Positions 26,598-35,674 of a stretch of DNA of 64,000 nt are shown one piece after another. The notes beneath the pieces were generated by a model. That model saw only the letters and a program-made list of their open reading frames with translations, had not been told where the DNA came from and made no database searches. Origin of the DNA: Flavobacterium sp. CF108. GTDB taxonomy: Bacteria; Bacteroidota; Bacteroidia; Flavobacteriales; Flavobacteriaceae. A program made the translations under genes and the position numbers. Location of the stretch: the NCBI RefSeq assembly GCF_900129795.1, contig NZ_FQWW01000002.1:248001-312000 (forward strand). The letters run 5' to 3'. Position 1 is the first letter of the stretch; the number at the start of each line of letters is the position of its first letter.

Positions 26598-27047
26598 TTA
26601 TTCTGGATTTAAAATCAAATTTGAGTCTGAAATAAAAGCTTTCACTCCATTTGAATTATACGGGAGTCTGCCTAATAAATTAAAAGCAGTTTTACCATTT
26701 CCAGTTGAACCTTTCGCGTAACAAACCTCAGGTAGTTCTGCAACACCAAAGGCATTTTTTAATTTAATGTTTTGTTCTTTGACTTCACTTGATATTGCTG
26801 CATCAGACAAGTCTAGCTTTACTAAAATAACATTCTTGCGCGACCATTTTTCAAAATCTAATGTTTTAAACACCTCGTTTTGCAGGTTTTCCGGGACATT
26901 AGCAGCAGTAAATAAGATCAACAACGGTTTTCTTTCCTCATTACTTAAGGTAATTGCATCAACCATATCGGTTTTCCATTCTAAACTTTGAGATTTAGCT
27001 AAGAATGTCACTAAAAAAAATAGCAGGATAAGTAGTTTTCGGGTCAT
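26598..27047 (-). CDS. Thioredoxin-fold exported protein without CxxC, copy 1
   Basis: 149 aa with a signal peptide (ending FLAKSQ). The sequence follows the exported thioredoxin-like (Thioredoxin_7/DUF255-like) pattern of the gene at 27995-28462: LEWKTDMVDAI, then LLILFTAANVPENLQNEVF. At the active site the CGWC tetrapeptide is absent and three residues are deleted, so redox chemistry by a CxxC pair is impossible. The cis-Pro loop position reads AELPEVCYA with a lone Cys. About two thirds identical by eye to copy 2, from which it is separated by 268 bases. Function is unknown; a binding or chaperone role is possible. Confidence 0.8.
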   Translation of the reverse strand: MTRKLLILLFFLVTFLAKSQSLEWKTDMVDAITLSNEERKPLLILFTAANVPENLQNEVFKTLDFEKWSRKNVILVKLDLSDAAISSEVKEQNIKLKNAFGVAELPEVCYAKGSTGNGKTAFNLLGRLPYNSNGVKAFISDSNLILNPE

Positions 27048-27242
27048 AATTTATAGGTTTTGGGCTTGGTTAATAAAACTAAATTAACACAAAACCTACT
27101 GCCAACAATCTTCATTAAAACAAATAGTTCCAAAAAAAATGCATTAAAATGAATTTAATTATATAAGAATTATTTATTTGAAAAAAACGGAAAATTTACG
27201 GCCTTAAAATATTAAATGTATAATCTACATTTTAACTTGTTT

Positions 27243-27280
27243 AAAAAAAATATCCCTTTTCAACTAAGTTGAAAAGGGAT
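27243..27280 (-). terminator. Terminator of thioredoxin-like gene 2
   Basis: On the minus strand a 12-bp perfect stem (27269-27280 with 27252-27263) is followed by a run of eight T residues (27250-27243). It lies within the comEC-tail remnant. Confidence 0.7.
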
Positions 27281-27297
27281 TCTACAAATTAAACTAA
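27243..27297 (+). pseudogene. Duplicated remnant of the comEC 3' end
   Basis: This stretch matches the last 57 bases of comEC (26535-26591): the same A8 run and ATATCCCTTTTCA, then GAAAAGGGATTCTACAAATT against GAAAAGGGATTTTATAGGTT, and both end in AAACTAA. It would encode KKNIPF and EKGFYKLN-stop, as against KKNIPF and EKGFYRLN-stop in comEC, but a two-base length difference in the middle breaks the frame. Both copies sit just downstream of a convergent thioredoxin-like gene, which points to a tandem segmental duplication of comEC tail plus thioredoxin gene. Confidence 0.6.
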
Positions 27298-27315
27298 GAA
27301 ACTTAATTTAAATTA

Positions 27316-27774
27316 TTACTCACTCGGATGCAGAATATTATTTGATTCTGCAATCCATGCTTTTGCACCTCCCGGTTTGTATGCAATTTTACCAAGAGCG
27401 CTAAAAGTTGTTTTATTTTTTCTTATCGAAGCCATTGCATAGCATACTTGCGGTAAATCATCAACTCCAAAAGCATTTTTTAATTTAATGTTTTGTTCTT
27501 TATCTCCATCTGAAGCTGTAGAATCTGATAAATCTAATTTTACAAGAATTACATTATCACGCGACCAAACTGCAAAGTCTGGGGTTTTAAATACTTCGTT
27601 CTGAAGATTTTCTGGTACACCTGAGGCAGTGAATAAAATTAACATGGGTTTTCTTTCTTCATTACTAATTGCGATCGCATCAGTCATATTTGTTCGCCAC
27701 GCAAGAGTTTGTGCATGCAAGAAAAATGAACCTAAAAAAAACAGTAGGATAAGTAATTTTTTAGTCATAATCAT
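27316..27774 (-). CDS. Thioredoxin-fold exported protein without CxxC, copy 2
   Basis: 152 aa; the ATG two codons downstream (27768) would align better with copy 1. Signal peptide ends FFLHAQ. Same fold and same lesion as copy 1: MLILFTASGVPENLQNEVF replaces the CxxC-bearing segment of the complete paralogue, with three residues missing. The cis-Pro loop DDLPQVCYA is kept. Conserved non-catalytic blocks (KNAFGV, GGAKAWIAESNNILHPSE) argue that the protein is under selection, not a pseudogene. The 5' flank resembles that of copy 1 (GGTTTTGG, then AAATTAACA), so the promoter region was duplicated too. Confidence 0.8.
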   Translation of the reverse strand: MIMTKKLLILLFFLGSFFLHAQTLAWRTNMTDAIAISNEERKPMLILFTASGVPENLQNEVFKTPDFAVWSRDNVILVKLDLSDSTASDGDKEQNIKLKNAFGVDDLPQVCYAMASIRKNKTTFSALGKIAYKPGGAKAWIAESNNILHPSE

Positions 27775-27934
27775 ATTGGTTTTGGTTAGTATAGCATAAC
27801 GAAATTAACATAATATTTTAATTATCCAAATTATATTGTGCCAAAAATTACATTATATATTTTTTTATTTATAAATAAATATTGAAATAATAATTCAGCC
27901 TTAACAAATGAAAATCTTTTCCTACTAAACAAAA

Positions 27935-27962
27935 AAACTCCTTACATTACTGTAAGGAGTTT
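27935..27962 (-). terminator. Terminator of the CGWC thioredoxin gene
   Basis: A perfect 12-bp stem AAACTCCTTACA/TGTAAGGAGTTT (27935-27946 and 27951-27962) with loop TTAC, T-rich on the minus strand, lies 32 bases after the stop codon. Confidence 0.75.
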
Positions 27963-27994
27963 TATATATAATCTTGATTTAAAAATTAAATTCT

Positions 27995-28462
27995 TTAAGA
28001 CTTTTTAGGATGAACAATTCCTTCTGCAACTGTTAACCAAGCCGATGGGCCTCCGGCAACATATCCTGTTTTACCAAGACCTGTAAAATTAACTTTTCCA
28101 TCTTTAGTTTGTGCACTTGTAAAATACACGGTAGGAAATCCCTGGATTCCAAAAGCCTGCTGTAACTCATTATTTTGGTTTTTAAGCTCTGGAGTCTGCG
28201 GAACGCTTCTTGGGTAATCCAATTCTACTAAAACAACATTATCAACAGCCCATTTTTTAAATTCCGGAGTTTTTAAAACTTCGTTTTGCAAACGAATACA
28301 CCATCCGCACCAATCACTTCCTGTAAAGAACATCAACATAGGTTTTTGCTCCTTATTACTTACCGTGATTGCTTCTTTAACATCAGTATACCATTTTAGT
28401 TCCTGAGCCTGAGTTGCAAATGCTCCAACTATAAAAAAGGCTATTAGTAATATTCTTTTCAT
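27995..28462 (-). CDS. Exported thioredoxin-family protein with CGWC site
   Basis: 155 aa with a signal peptide (ending FATQAQ). The active site is intact in FFTGSDWCGWCIRLQNEV, and the cis-Pro loop is QGFPTVYFT. This is the complete member of the three-gene paralogous cluster and the likely form from which the two CxxC-less genes derive. Periplasmic thiol-disulfide reductase or isomerase activity is expected from the family. A -7-like TAAATTTG lies just upstream on the minus strand. The neighbour upstream is a peptide transporter 50 bases away without an obvious terminator, so some read-through is possible. Confidence 0.9.
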   Translation of the reverse strand: MKRILLIAFFIVGAFATQAQELKWYTDVKEAITVSNKEQKPMLMFFTGSDWCGWCIRLQNEVLKTPEFKKWAVDNVVLVELDYPRSVPQTPELKNQNNELQQAFGIQGFPTVYFTSAQTKDGKVNFTGLGKTGYVAGGPSAWLTVAEGIVHPKKS

Positions 28463-28478
28463 AACGTATTATTTTATG

Positions 28479-28486
28479 CAAATTTA
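28479..28486 (-). promoter_or_regulatory. -7 element for the CGWC thioredoxin gene
   Basis: On the minus strand TAAATTTG (28486-28479) matches TAnnTTTG, 16 bases before the ATG. No -33 TTG at the normal distance. Confidence 0.4.
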
Positions 28487-28512
28487 AATAAAAAATGAAT
28501 TGAAAAATCTAT

Positions 28513-29997
28513 TTATTTTACTTCTTGCATTAACCTTCTAATTAACGGAGTCAAAACAATTAATGCAATACCCGCAATAAGCGAATACAATGCAAGTTGA
28601 TAATATCCATCTGTATAAGCAATAAGCTTAGACATTAATGTTGTACCTGTATTTGCATCAGACATTTCAGCTCCTAATTTTCCAGCAGCAAATTGTCCAA
28701 ATGCACTTGAAAGGAACCATAATCCCATCATCATTCCAAACAAACGTTTAGGCGATAATTTTGTGATTACCGACATTCCGATTGGGCCAATACATAATTC
28801 TCCAAGAGTATATAAAAGATATCCTAAAGCAAATACGTCAAGGGAACTTAACCCGTCTGCAGCTAGAAAAAATCGGGCACAGTAAAAAATAAAGAATCCT
28901 GCCGCCAGCAAAATAAATGACAAACCAAATTTAATAACGGTATTTGGTTCAACTTTTCGCTTAGACATATATATCCACAGCAGACCTACCAACGGGCTAA
29001 AAATAATAACATAAAGTGAATTTATACTATTGTTTACCACGTTTGGATCAATATGAAAAAACAACATTTTGTTAGATAAGTTATCTTTTGCAAATAAAGA
29101 CAAAGACCCTCCAGATTGTTCTGAAATTGCCATAAACATGAAGTATCCAAAAATAAATACAAACGCTGCTAAAAGTTTACGCTGTTGCTTTCCATCCTTT
29201 AACATTATCAACTCATATGCAAAATATCCTAATGCAACTATTCCCATAGTATACATAAAATACTCTGTATAATCAGAATTTATAACCATTATATAAACAA
29301 GTGGAATTACCAATATAGAACCTGCATAAACTGAGATTTCGTAAAGACTACGTTTTTTAGGCGTCTGTTTTTCTAACGGAGAATTTCCAATTGGAGCAAG
29401 ATGTTTTTTAGTCAAAAGGAAAGTTACAACACCAATAACCATAACAATAGCTGCAGAAAGGAAACATAAACTCCAAGAATAATTTTTTCCTAAATAAATA
29501 GGAATTGCACCACCAAGCATTCCGCCAATATTAATTCCCGCGTAAAACAACCCGTAACCTGCGTCACGACGTCCATCATTTTCATGGTATAATTCACCAA
29601 CCATTGAAGAAACGTTTGGCTTAAAAAAACCTGTTCCGATAATAGAAAGTGTTATTCCGTAATAAAAGAAATCATGCGGAGAAGCTGCAATCAGCAAATT
29701 CCCCAAAATCATTACGATTCCTCCAAAAAGAAGTGATTTTTTAAATCCTAAAATTTTATCTGCAAAAATACCTCCAATAAAAGTAAAAGCATAAACAAAA
29801 GCCTGCACAGCACCATATTGAAGACTTGCCTGTCCATCCAACAGACCTAATTGGTCTACCATGAAAAATGATAAAACTCCTCTCATTCCGTAAAAACAAA
29901 AACGCTCCCACATTTCAACTAAAAACAAGTACCACAATTGTTTTGGGTACTTGCCTTTAAAATTTTGAATTTCCTCTAAAGTGATTTTATGTTCCAT
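28513..29997 (-). CDS. POT-family proton-dependent peptide transporter (short form)
   Basis: 494 aa inner-membrane MFS protein. The POT signature MWERFCFYGMRG (ExxERF) is in helix 1, followed by GGIFADKILG, and GTGFFKPNVSSMVGELY is the second PTR2 signature. About 12-14 membrane helices are visible across the length. It imports di- and tripeptides with protons. The start codon lies one base after the stop codon of a second POT gene, and a dipeptidyl peptidase IV gene is upstream, so the operon is dedicated to peptide use. Normal length for the family, unlike its neighbour. Confidence 0.93.
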   Translation of the reverse strand: MEHKITLEEIQNFKGKYPKQLWYLFLVEMWERFCFYGMRGVLSFFMVDQLGLLDGQASLQYGAVQAFVYAFTFIGGIFADKILGFKKSLLFGGIVMILGNLLIAASPHDFFYYGITLSIIGTGFFKPNVSSMVGELYHENDGRRDAGYGLFYAGINIGGMLGGAIPIYLGKNYSWSLCFLSAAIVMVIGVVTFLLTKKHLAPIGNSPLEKQTPKKRSLYEISVYAGSILVIPLVYIMVINSDYTEYFMYTMGIVALGYFAYELIMLKDGKQQRKLLAAFVFIFGYFMFMAISEQSGGSLSLFAKDNLSNKMLFFHIDPNVVNNSINSLYVIIFSPLVGLLWIYMSKRKVEPNTVIKFGLSFILLAAGFFIFYCARFFLAADGLSSLDVFALGYLLYTLGELCIGPIGMSVITKLSPKRLFGMMMGLWFLSSAFGQFAAGKLGAEMSDANTGTTLMSKLIAYTDGYYQLALYSLIAGIALIVLTPLIRRLMQEVK

Positions 29998-29998
29998 A

Positions 29999-31876
29999 CT
30001 ATCTTACTCCGTGCATCATTTTTTTCAACAATGGAGTCAAAGCAAATAATACAATTGCCGCGATACCTGTAAGAACAACAAATACCATAAAGAACTCATA
30101 TAGGTTGTGAATAACAAATCCAGCAAAATTTGGATAGGAAACAGTTATAACTTGTTTATCTTTAATAAGATTTAATTCCTGTACGGTAAATGTAGTATCT
30201 TTTGCTACGAATTTATTTACATATTCTGTTTTGTTTCTTTTAGCAAAATCCTTTTGGTTTTTTATTTCCGCTAAAGTCTCTATTTTCTTTTCTATATCTA
30301 AATTAAGTTCTTTTGCTTTTTCCTTGTCAACTTTTGCAATTTGAAGTTTTGCTAAAGCAAATAATTCTTCTCCATTTGCTACAGTTTTATTGTCTAATAA
30401 TGACTGTAAATCTATATTTACCTTTTTAGCAGCTATATATTTATCTCCTGTTGGAGGCAAAATTGAACCTAAAGTCCCTCCTAATGCATAACCAGATGCA
30501 TTCGACAAAAAGAAGACCCCAAACAATAATGAAGCAAAACGTTTTGGAGATAATTTACCTACCAATGACAATCCAATTGGAGACAAACACAACTCTGCAC
30601 AAGTATTTAGGAAATACAATAAGATAAGCCATTTAACTAATAACAATCCAGAAGTTCCAAGTCCAGCAACCTGGTTTGCAATCATGAAAAAGCTTATTGT
30701 AATAACAACCAATCCAACTGCTAATTTTACAGGAGAAATGGGTTCTTTTTCTCTAGCTCTTAAATAATCCCATAATACACTAAAAGGAACTGCAAGTGCT
30801 ACAACAAACAATCCGTTAAAAATCTGAACCATTGACGGAGGCATTAGATAACCAAAGAAATGTCTATCTGTTTGATTGTCGGCAATAAAAGTTAATGAAG
30901 ATCCTGCCTGTTCAAATGCAGCCCAGAAGAAAATAATAAAAAACGAAACGATATAAATAACAATAATTCTGTCTCGTTCAATTTTAGTCAATGACGAATC
31001 CGAAATAATCAATCCTGCCAAAGCAATTCCACTTGAATAAATCAAAGTGTAAATTAAATTTTGACCTACAACATAATGGAAAAAGAAACCTAAAGCGATA
31101 AATGCAATACCAGCAATTATTAATGATTTAGTAGAAAAATTAGCTTTTTGTGCTTCCCCTTCTTCAAAATCTTCTGCTACATTTTTAGAAGGCAATCCTC
31201 CTAATGGTCTTCCTTCCGGAGAAACTACATATTTATTTTTTAAGAAGTAAAATAAAATTGTACCCAAAAGCATTGCAATAGCAGCAGCTAAAAATCCCCA
31301 TTTAAATGCATGGACATCTCTAAATCCTCCAGCATCTTTTACGTCTCCTAACAAAGGACAAATAGACTGGCCTAAGAAAGCACCAATATTAATTCCCATA
31401 TAGAAAATTGTAAAAGCCGTATCCAGTTTAGTTTTTTCCTGTTTTGGATACAAACTTCCCACCATACTAGAAATGTTTGGTTTGAAAAATCCGTTACCAA
31501 AAACAATAGCCCCTAATCCACAATACATAATCGTTTTTGCAAAAGGTACATTCCCTTCAAAAACGCTTCCGCTAGTAAATAAAAGCAACTGGCCAATTGC
31601 CATTAATAGTCCGCCTAATAAGATACAATTTCTGTTTCCGAAATAACGATCGGCAATAAAACCTCCTAACATTGGAGTTAAGTAACAAAGTCCAAGGAAA
31701 CCCCCATAAATTAAAGACGCTTCTTCTTCCTTCATTAATAATGAATTCACAAGAAATAAAGTTAATAAAGCTCGCATTCCATAAAAATTGAATCTCTCCC
31801 ACATCTCCGTCCCAAACAATACCCAAAGTCCTTTTGGATGCGCAGTTTTTACTTGAGTTTCTCCCATATTATTCAC
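29999..31876 (-). CDS. POT-family peptide transporter with periplasmic insertion
   Basis: 625 aa, about 130 longer than its neighbour. POT signatures are present: GTEMWERFNFYGMRALL in helix 1 and GNGFFKPNISSMVGSLY. After SNASGYALGGTLGSILPP comes a roughly 110-residue hydrophilic, Lys-rich segment (to about VSYPNFAGFVIHNLYE) in the loop expected to face the periplasm between the last two helices. The shorter paralogue lacks it. A start at the second Met (31867) is also possible. The gene begins 26 bases after the dipeptidyl peptidase IV stop codon. Import of the di- and tripeptides released by that enzyme is inferred. Confidence 0.92.
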   Translation of the reverse strand: MNNMGETQVKTAHPKGLWVLFGTEMWERFNFYGMRALLTLFLVNSLLMKEEEASLIYGGFLGLCYLTPMLGGFIADRYFGNRNCILLGGLLMAIGQLLLFTSGSVFEGNVPFAKTIMYCGLGAIVFGNGFFKPNISSMVGSLYPKQEKTKLDTAFTIFYMGINIGAFLGQSICPLLGDVKDAGGFRDVHAFKWGFLAAAIAMLLGTILFYFLKNKYVVSPEGRPLGGLPSKNVAEDFEEGEAQKANFSTKSLIIAGIAFIALGFFFHYVVGQNLIYTLIYSSGIALAGLIISDSSLTKIERDRIIVIYIVSFFIIFFWAAFEQAGSSLTFIADNQTDRHFFGYLMPPSMVQIFNGLFVVALAVPFSVLWDYLRAREKEPISPVKLAVGLVVITISFFMIANQVAGLGTSGLLLVKWLILLYFLNTCAELCLSPIGLSLVGKLSPKRFASLLFGVFFLSNASGYALGGTLGSILPPTGDKYIAAKKVNIDLQSLLDNKTVANGEELFALAKLQIAKVDKEKAKELNLDIEKKIETLAEIKNQKDFAKRNKTEYVNKFVAKDTTFTVQELNLIKDKQVITVSYPNFAGFVIHNLYEFFMVFVVLTGIAAIVLFALTPLLKKMMHGVR

Positions 31877-31902
31877 TATATTTAAGGTTAATATTTTTTA
31901 AA

Positions 31903-34074
31903 TTATAAATTTTCTTTGATGAAATTAGTCATCTTATTGTAAAGCTGAATTCTCGTTTTTCCGCCATAAATACCGTGGTTTTTATCTGGATATATTTGAG
32001 ATTCAAATTGCTTATTAGCCTGAATTAATGCTTCCATCATTTGCATTGAATTTTGCACATGAACGTTGTCATCACCAGAACCGTGAATCAATAAAAACTT
32101 ACCTTTTAATTTATCAACATGGTTTATAGGAGAGTTTTGATCGTATCCGCTTGCATTTTCCTCAGGTGTCTGCATGTATCTTTCTGTGTAAACACTGTCA
32201 TAAAATCTCCAGTTTGTAACCGGTGCAACAGCAATTGCCATTTTAAATACATCATTTCCTTGAAAAATACAGTTAGAAGACATAAAACCTCCATAACTCC
32301 ATCCGAAAATTCCAATTCTTGAAGCATCAACATAAGGATACGCACCAATTACTTTTGCAGCATCAATTTGATCTTCAACTTCGTATTTCCCTAATTCTTT
32401 TTGCGTTACTTTTTTGAAATCAGCACCTTTAAAACCAGTTCCTCTTCCGTCAACACAAGCTACAATGTAACCTTGCTGCGTAAGAGATAAAAACCAATAA
32501 TCATCGCTGTTGTTCCAGTCGTTGTTTACCTGCTGTGATCCCGGGCCAGAATATTGGTACATGAAAACAGGATATTTTTTAGATGGATCAAAATCTTTTG
32601 GTTTTAAAATCCATGCGTTTAATTCGTTTCCTTTTGCTGTTTTTAAAACGAAAAATTCTTTTGCAGGAAGGTTATACGCTTTTAATTTATCAGCAAGATC
32701 CTGATTGTTTTCGATAACCTGAATTTCTTTTCCTGTTTTTGCCTCGTTTAAAGTATACGTTGTAGGCACTAAATTACTTGAGAATGTTGTAATAAAATAT
32801 TGGAAATTCGGGCTGAAAGTTGCCGCGCTTGTTCCAACTTTTGTAGTTAAACGGGTTTTGTTTTTTCCGTCTAAACCAATTCTGTAAATATCTCTGTTGA
32901 TAGAACCATTCTCTGTAGATTGGTAGAAAATAGTTTTTGTTTTTTCGTCGAAACCGTAGTAAGATACCACTTCCCAGTTTCCTTTTGTAACCTGATTTTT
33001 AAGTTTTCCGGTTTTATCATAAACATAAATATGGTTGAAACCGTCTTTTTCACTTGTCCAGATAAAACTGTTATCTTTTAAGAAAGTCAAATTATCTGTA
33101 ACATCTACGTAAGCTTTGTCTTTTTCATTCAAAACCACTTTTGCAGCAGCTGTAGTTCCGTCAATAAATAATAAATCAAGATTATCCTGGTGACGGTTTA
33201 AAACCTGTGCAGACAATGTATTGTTATCGTTTGTCCACTGCATTCTTGCAATGTAGAAATCATTATAATTTCCTAAATCTACTTTTTTAGAAGCATTTCC
33301 TGCTGCATCATAAATGTGTAATGAAACTACAGAATTTTTTTCTCCGGCTTTAGGATATTTAAACGTTTCGATTGTTGGATATAAATCTTTTTTGAAGATT
33401 GACATTGAAAACTCAGGAACCTGGCTTTCGTCAAAACGAATATAAGCTAATTTTTTACTGTCTTTACTCCAGTCGAATGCGCGAACAAAAGCAAATTCTT
33501 CTTCGTAAACCCAGTCCGTAATACCATTAATGACTGCATTTTTCTTTCCGTCAGTAGTAACAGCTGTTGATTTTTTTGAAGCTACATCATAAACATATAA
33601 ATTGTTTTCTCTAGCATAAGCAATCTTAGTTCCATCTGGAGAAAAAGTTGGCTCCTGAATTTGAAAATCAACCAGTTTTGTTAGAGATTTTGAAGCGATA
33701 TCGTATAAAAAATAATCTGCTGTAAAAGAGTGACGGAAGATTTGATTTGAATTACAGGCAATTAAAATCTTTTTTTCTGAAGCATCGAAGGTATAGCTGT
33801 CAATTCCGTCCTGAAGTTCTTTGTGGTTTTTAGTATCAATAAGGTTCGATACTTTTTTTAGTGTTGCAAAATCATATAAATCAATCTGCATTGTCCGGCT
33901 TGCCTGATCAACATTTAGAACCGTATATTGATTTGTATTTTTTAAAGATTGCAATTCGTCCATTCCTTTTGCCCGAAATGCACCACCATAAATATTTTCG
34001 ACCGTTATTTTTTGCTGCCCAAAAACCGATGCAACTATAAATAAAAGTACTACAGTAATTTTACTTGTATTCAT
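31903..34074 (-). CDS. Dipeptidyl peptidase IV, S9 family
   Basis: 723 aa with a signal peptide (ending SVFGQQ). An eight-bladed propeller domain (about 40-460) carries the DWVYEEEFAF motif whose Glu pair binds the substrate N-terminus. The C-terminal hydrolase domain has Ser593 (GWSYGGFM), Asp668 (GSGDDNVH) and His700 (DKNHGIYGG). It releases X-Pro (or X-Ala) dipeptides from peptide N-termini in the periplasm. It is first in an operon with two peptide transporters, which fits stepwise breakdown and uptake of proline-rich peptides. Confidence 0.95.
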   Translation of the reverse strand: MNTSKITVVLLFIVASVFGQQKITVENIYGGAFRAKGMDELQSLKNTNQYTVLNVDQASRTMQIDLYDFATLKKVSNLIDTKNHKELQDGIDSYTFDASEKKILIACNSNQIFRHSFTADYFLYDIASKSLTKLVDFQIQEPTFSPDGTKIAYARENNLYVYDVASKKSTAVTTDGKKNAVINGITDWVYEEEFAFVRAFDWSKDSKKLAYIRFDESQVPEFSMSIFKKDLYPTIETFKYPKAGEKNSVVSLHIYDAAGNASKKVDLGNYNDFYIARMQWTNDNNTLSAQVLNRHQDNLDLLFIDGTTAAAKVVLNEKDKAYVDVTDNLTFLKDNSFIWTSEKDGFNHIYVYDKTGKLKNQVTKGNWEVVSYYGFDEKTKTIFYQSTENGSINRDIYRIGLDGKNKTRLTTKVGTSAATFSPNFQYFITTFSSNLVPTTYTLNEAKTGKEIQVIENNQDLADKLKAYNLPAKEFFVLKTAKGNELNAWILKPKDFDPSKKYPVFMYQYSGPGSQQVNNDWNNSDDYWFLSLTQQGYIVACVDGRGTGFKGADFKKVTQKELGKYEVEDQIDAAKVIGAYPYVDASRIGIFGWSYGGFMSSNCIFQGNDVFKMAIAVAPVTNWRFYDSVYTERYMQTPEENASGYDQNSPINHVDKLKGKFLLIHGSGDDNVHVQNSMQMMEALIQANKQFESQIYPDKNHGIYGGKTRIQLYNKMTNFIKENL

Positions 34075-34217
34075 TAGAATTATTTTAAATATAAAAAGAG
34101 TCCAATTTTAGTGAAAAAAATAAACATAATACACATTTTAAGTGTTAAATGTTAAAAAAAATAACGATTGCGTACTTCCATGTTTGAAATAGATTACAAT
34201 CAAAACTCTTAAAATAG

Positions 34218-34225
34218 TATCTTTG
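34218..34225 (+). promoter_or_regulatory. -7 element of the HMG-CoA reductase gene
   Basis: TATCTTTG matches TAnnTTTG, 29 bases before the ATG at 34255. The nearest upstream TTG (34184-34186) is too far away. Confidence 0.45.
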
Positions 34226-34254
34226 CAGCAACATTATTATTTAATATATTGAGA

Positions 34255-35577
34255 ATGAACAACGCTGTTGCAGGATTTTCGAAATTATCCAAAAAAGAAA
34301 AAATTAACTGGATTGCCAACGAATATTTTTCGGCTCCTGATGAAGCCTTAAGTATTATAAGAAATTACTGGAATTCAGATGAAAAGCTCCAACAGCTTCA
34401 TGATGAATTTATTGAGAATACAATAACTAATTTATATATCCCGCTTGGGGTTGCTCCCAATTTTTTAATCAACGGAAAGTACAAAACAATCCCCATGGCA
34501 ATCGAAGAAAGTTCTGTGGTTGCAGCAGCATCAAAAGCCGCAAAATTCTGGGCTACACGCGGAGGTTTTAAAGCCACAATAATTGACACTGAAAAAATTG
34601 GCCAGGTTCATTTTACTTTTAATGGTGATGCCGAAAAACTGCAATCCTTTTTTGAGCAAATAAAATCTAAATTCTTTTCTGAAACGCAAAGCATTACTAA
34701 AAATATGCAGGAACGCGGCGGCGGAATTTTAGATATCCACTTAAAGGATAAACGAAATTTACTGGAAAATTACTATCAGCTTCATGCCGCTTTTGAAACT
34801 AAAGACAGCATGGGAGCGAATTTTATTAATTCGTGTTTAGAGCAGTTTGCTACAACTTTAAAAGAAGAATTTCAAAATTCTGATTTATTTTCTGAAGAAG
34901 ATACGCTGACTGTAATTATGAGTATTTTGTCTAATTATGTTCCGAATTGTCTTGTAAGAGCTGAGGTTTCCTGCCCTATTGAAGAATTAGCCGAAAAACA
35001 TATTACAAATCCGCAGGAATTTGCAGAACGTTTTGTTCAGGCAGTTCAAATTGCCGAAGTAGAACCTTTTAGAGCTGTAACGCACAATAAAGGTATCATG
35101 AATGGTATTGATGCCGTAGTTTTAGCAACAGGAAATGATTTTAGAGCCGTAGAGGCCGGAGTTCATGCTTATGCTTCAAAAAACGGACAATATGCAAGTT
35201 TATCTCATGCCAAAATCGAAAACGGAATTTTTACTTTCTGGCTTGAAATTCCATTGGCTTTAGGAACAGTAGGCGGATTAACTTCCTTACATCCTCTGGT
35301 AAAATTATGTTTAGAAATACTTGAAAAGCCTTCTGCAAGAGAATTAATGGAAATAACTGCGGTTGCCGGTTTAGCACAAAATTTTGCTGCACTCCGTTCT
35401 TTAACTACAACCGGAATTCAGGAAGGACACATGAAAATGCACCTAAATAATATCATCAATCAATTTGAAGCTACAGACGAAGAGCGTCATTTAATTAAAG
35501 CGCATTTTAAGAAAAACACAGTTTCACACAGCGCTGTAGTAGAATTTATTGAAAGTTTAAGAATACAAAATAAATAA
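34255..35577 (+). CDS. Hydroxymethylglutaryl-CoA reductase, class II
   Basis: 440 aa. ATG 34255 (MNNAVAGFSKLS) is chosen over a TTG six bases upstream. Class II features: MAIEESSVVAAASKAAKFW with the catalytic Glu, THNKGIMNGIDAV with the Lys, GNDFRAVEAGVHAYAS with the Asp, and GHMKMHLNNI with the His. Soluble enzyme interconverting HMG-CoA and mevalonate. Class II forms are often called degradative, but in organisms with a mevalonate route they make mevalonate for isoprenoids. A GHMP kinase 97 bases downstream supports the biosynthetic direction. Confidence 0.93.
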   Translation: MNNAVAGFSKLSKKEKINWIANEYFSAPDEALSIIRNYWNSDEKLQQLHDEFIENTITNLYIPLGVAPNFLINGKYKTIPMAIEESSVVAAASKAAKFWATRGGFKATIIDTEKIGQVHFTFNGDAEKLQSFFEQIKSKFFSETQSITKNMQERGGGILDIHLKDKRNLLENYYQLHAAFETKDSMGANFINSCLEQFATTLKEEFQNSDLFSEEDTLTVIMSILSNYVPNCLVRAEVSCPIEELAEKHITNPQEFAERFVQAVQIAEVEPFRAVTHNKGIMNGIDAVVLATGNDFRAVEAGVHAYASKNGQYASLSHAKIENGIFTFWLEIPLALGTVGGLTSLHPLVKLCLEILEKPSARELMEITAVAGLAQNFAALRSLTTTGIQEGHMKMHLNNIINQFEATDEERHLIKAHFKKNTVSHSAVVEFIESLRIQNK

Positions 35578-35605
35578 AAATTCCAAAAATTACAGCCTTT
35601 AAGTA

Positions 35606-35658
35606 AAATTCCAAATTCCAATTATCTTTGGAATTTGGAATTTAAAATATTGGAATTT
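35606..35658 (+). repeat. TTGGAATTT palindromic repeat, copy 2
   Basis: A perfect 16-bp stem AAATTCCAAATTCCAA with TTGGAATTTGGAATTT (35606-35621 and 35628-35643) and a 6-nt loop is followed by a third half-site TTGGAATTT (35650-35658). It has the same layout as copy 1 at 13403-13455 and fills most of the gap between the reductase and kinase genes. Confidence 0.7.
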
Positions 35659-35674
35659 GTTTTAAAATCGAAGC

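Noticed and set aside
27316..27774. CxxC-less thioredoxin genes as pseudogenes
   Set aside because: Frames, signal peptides and C-terminal blocks are intact in both copies, and each has a terminator.
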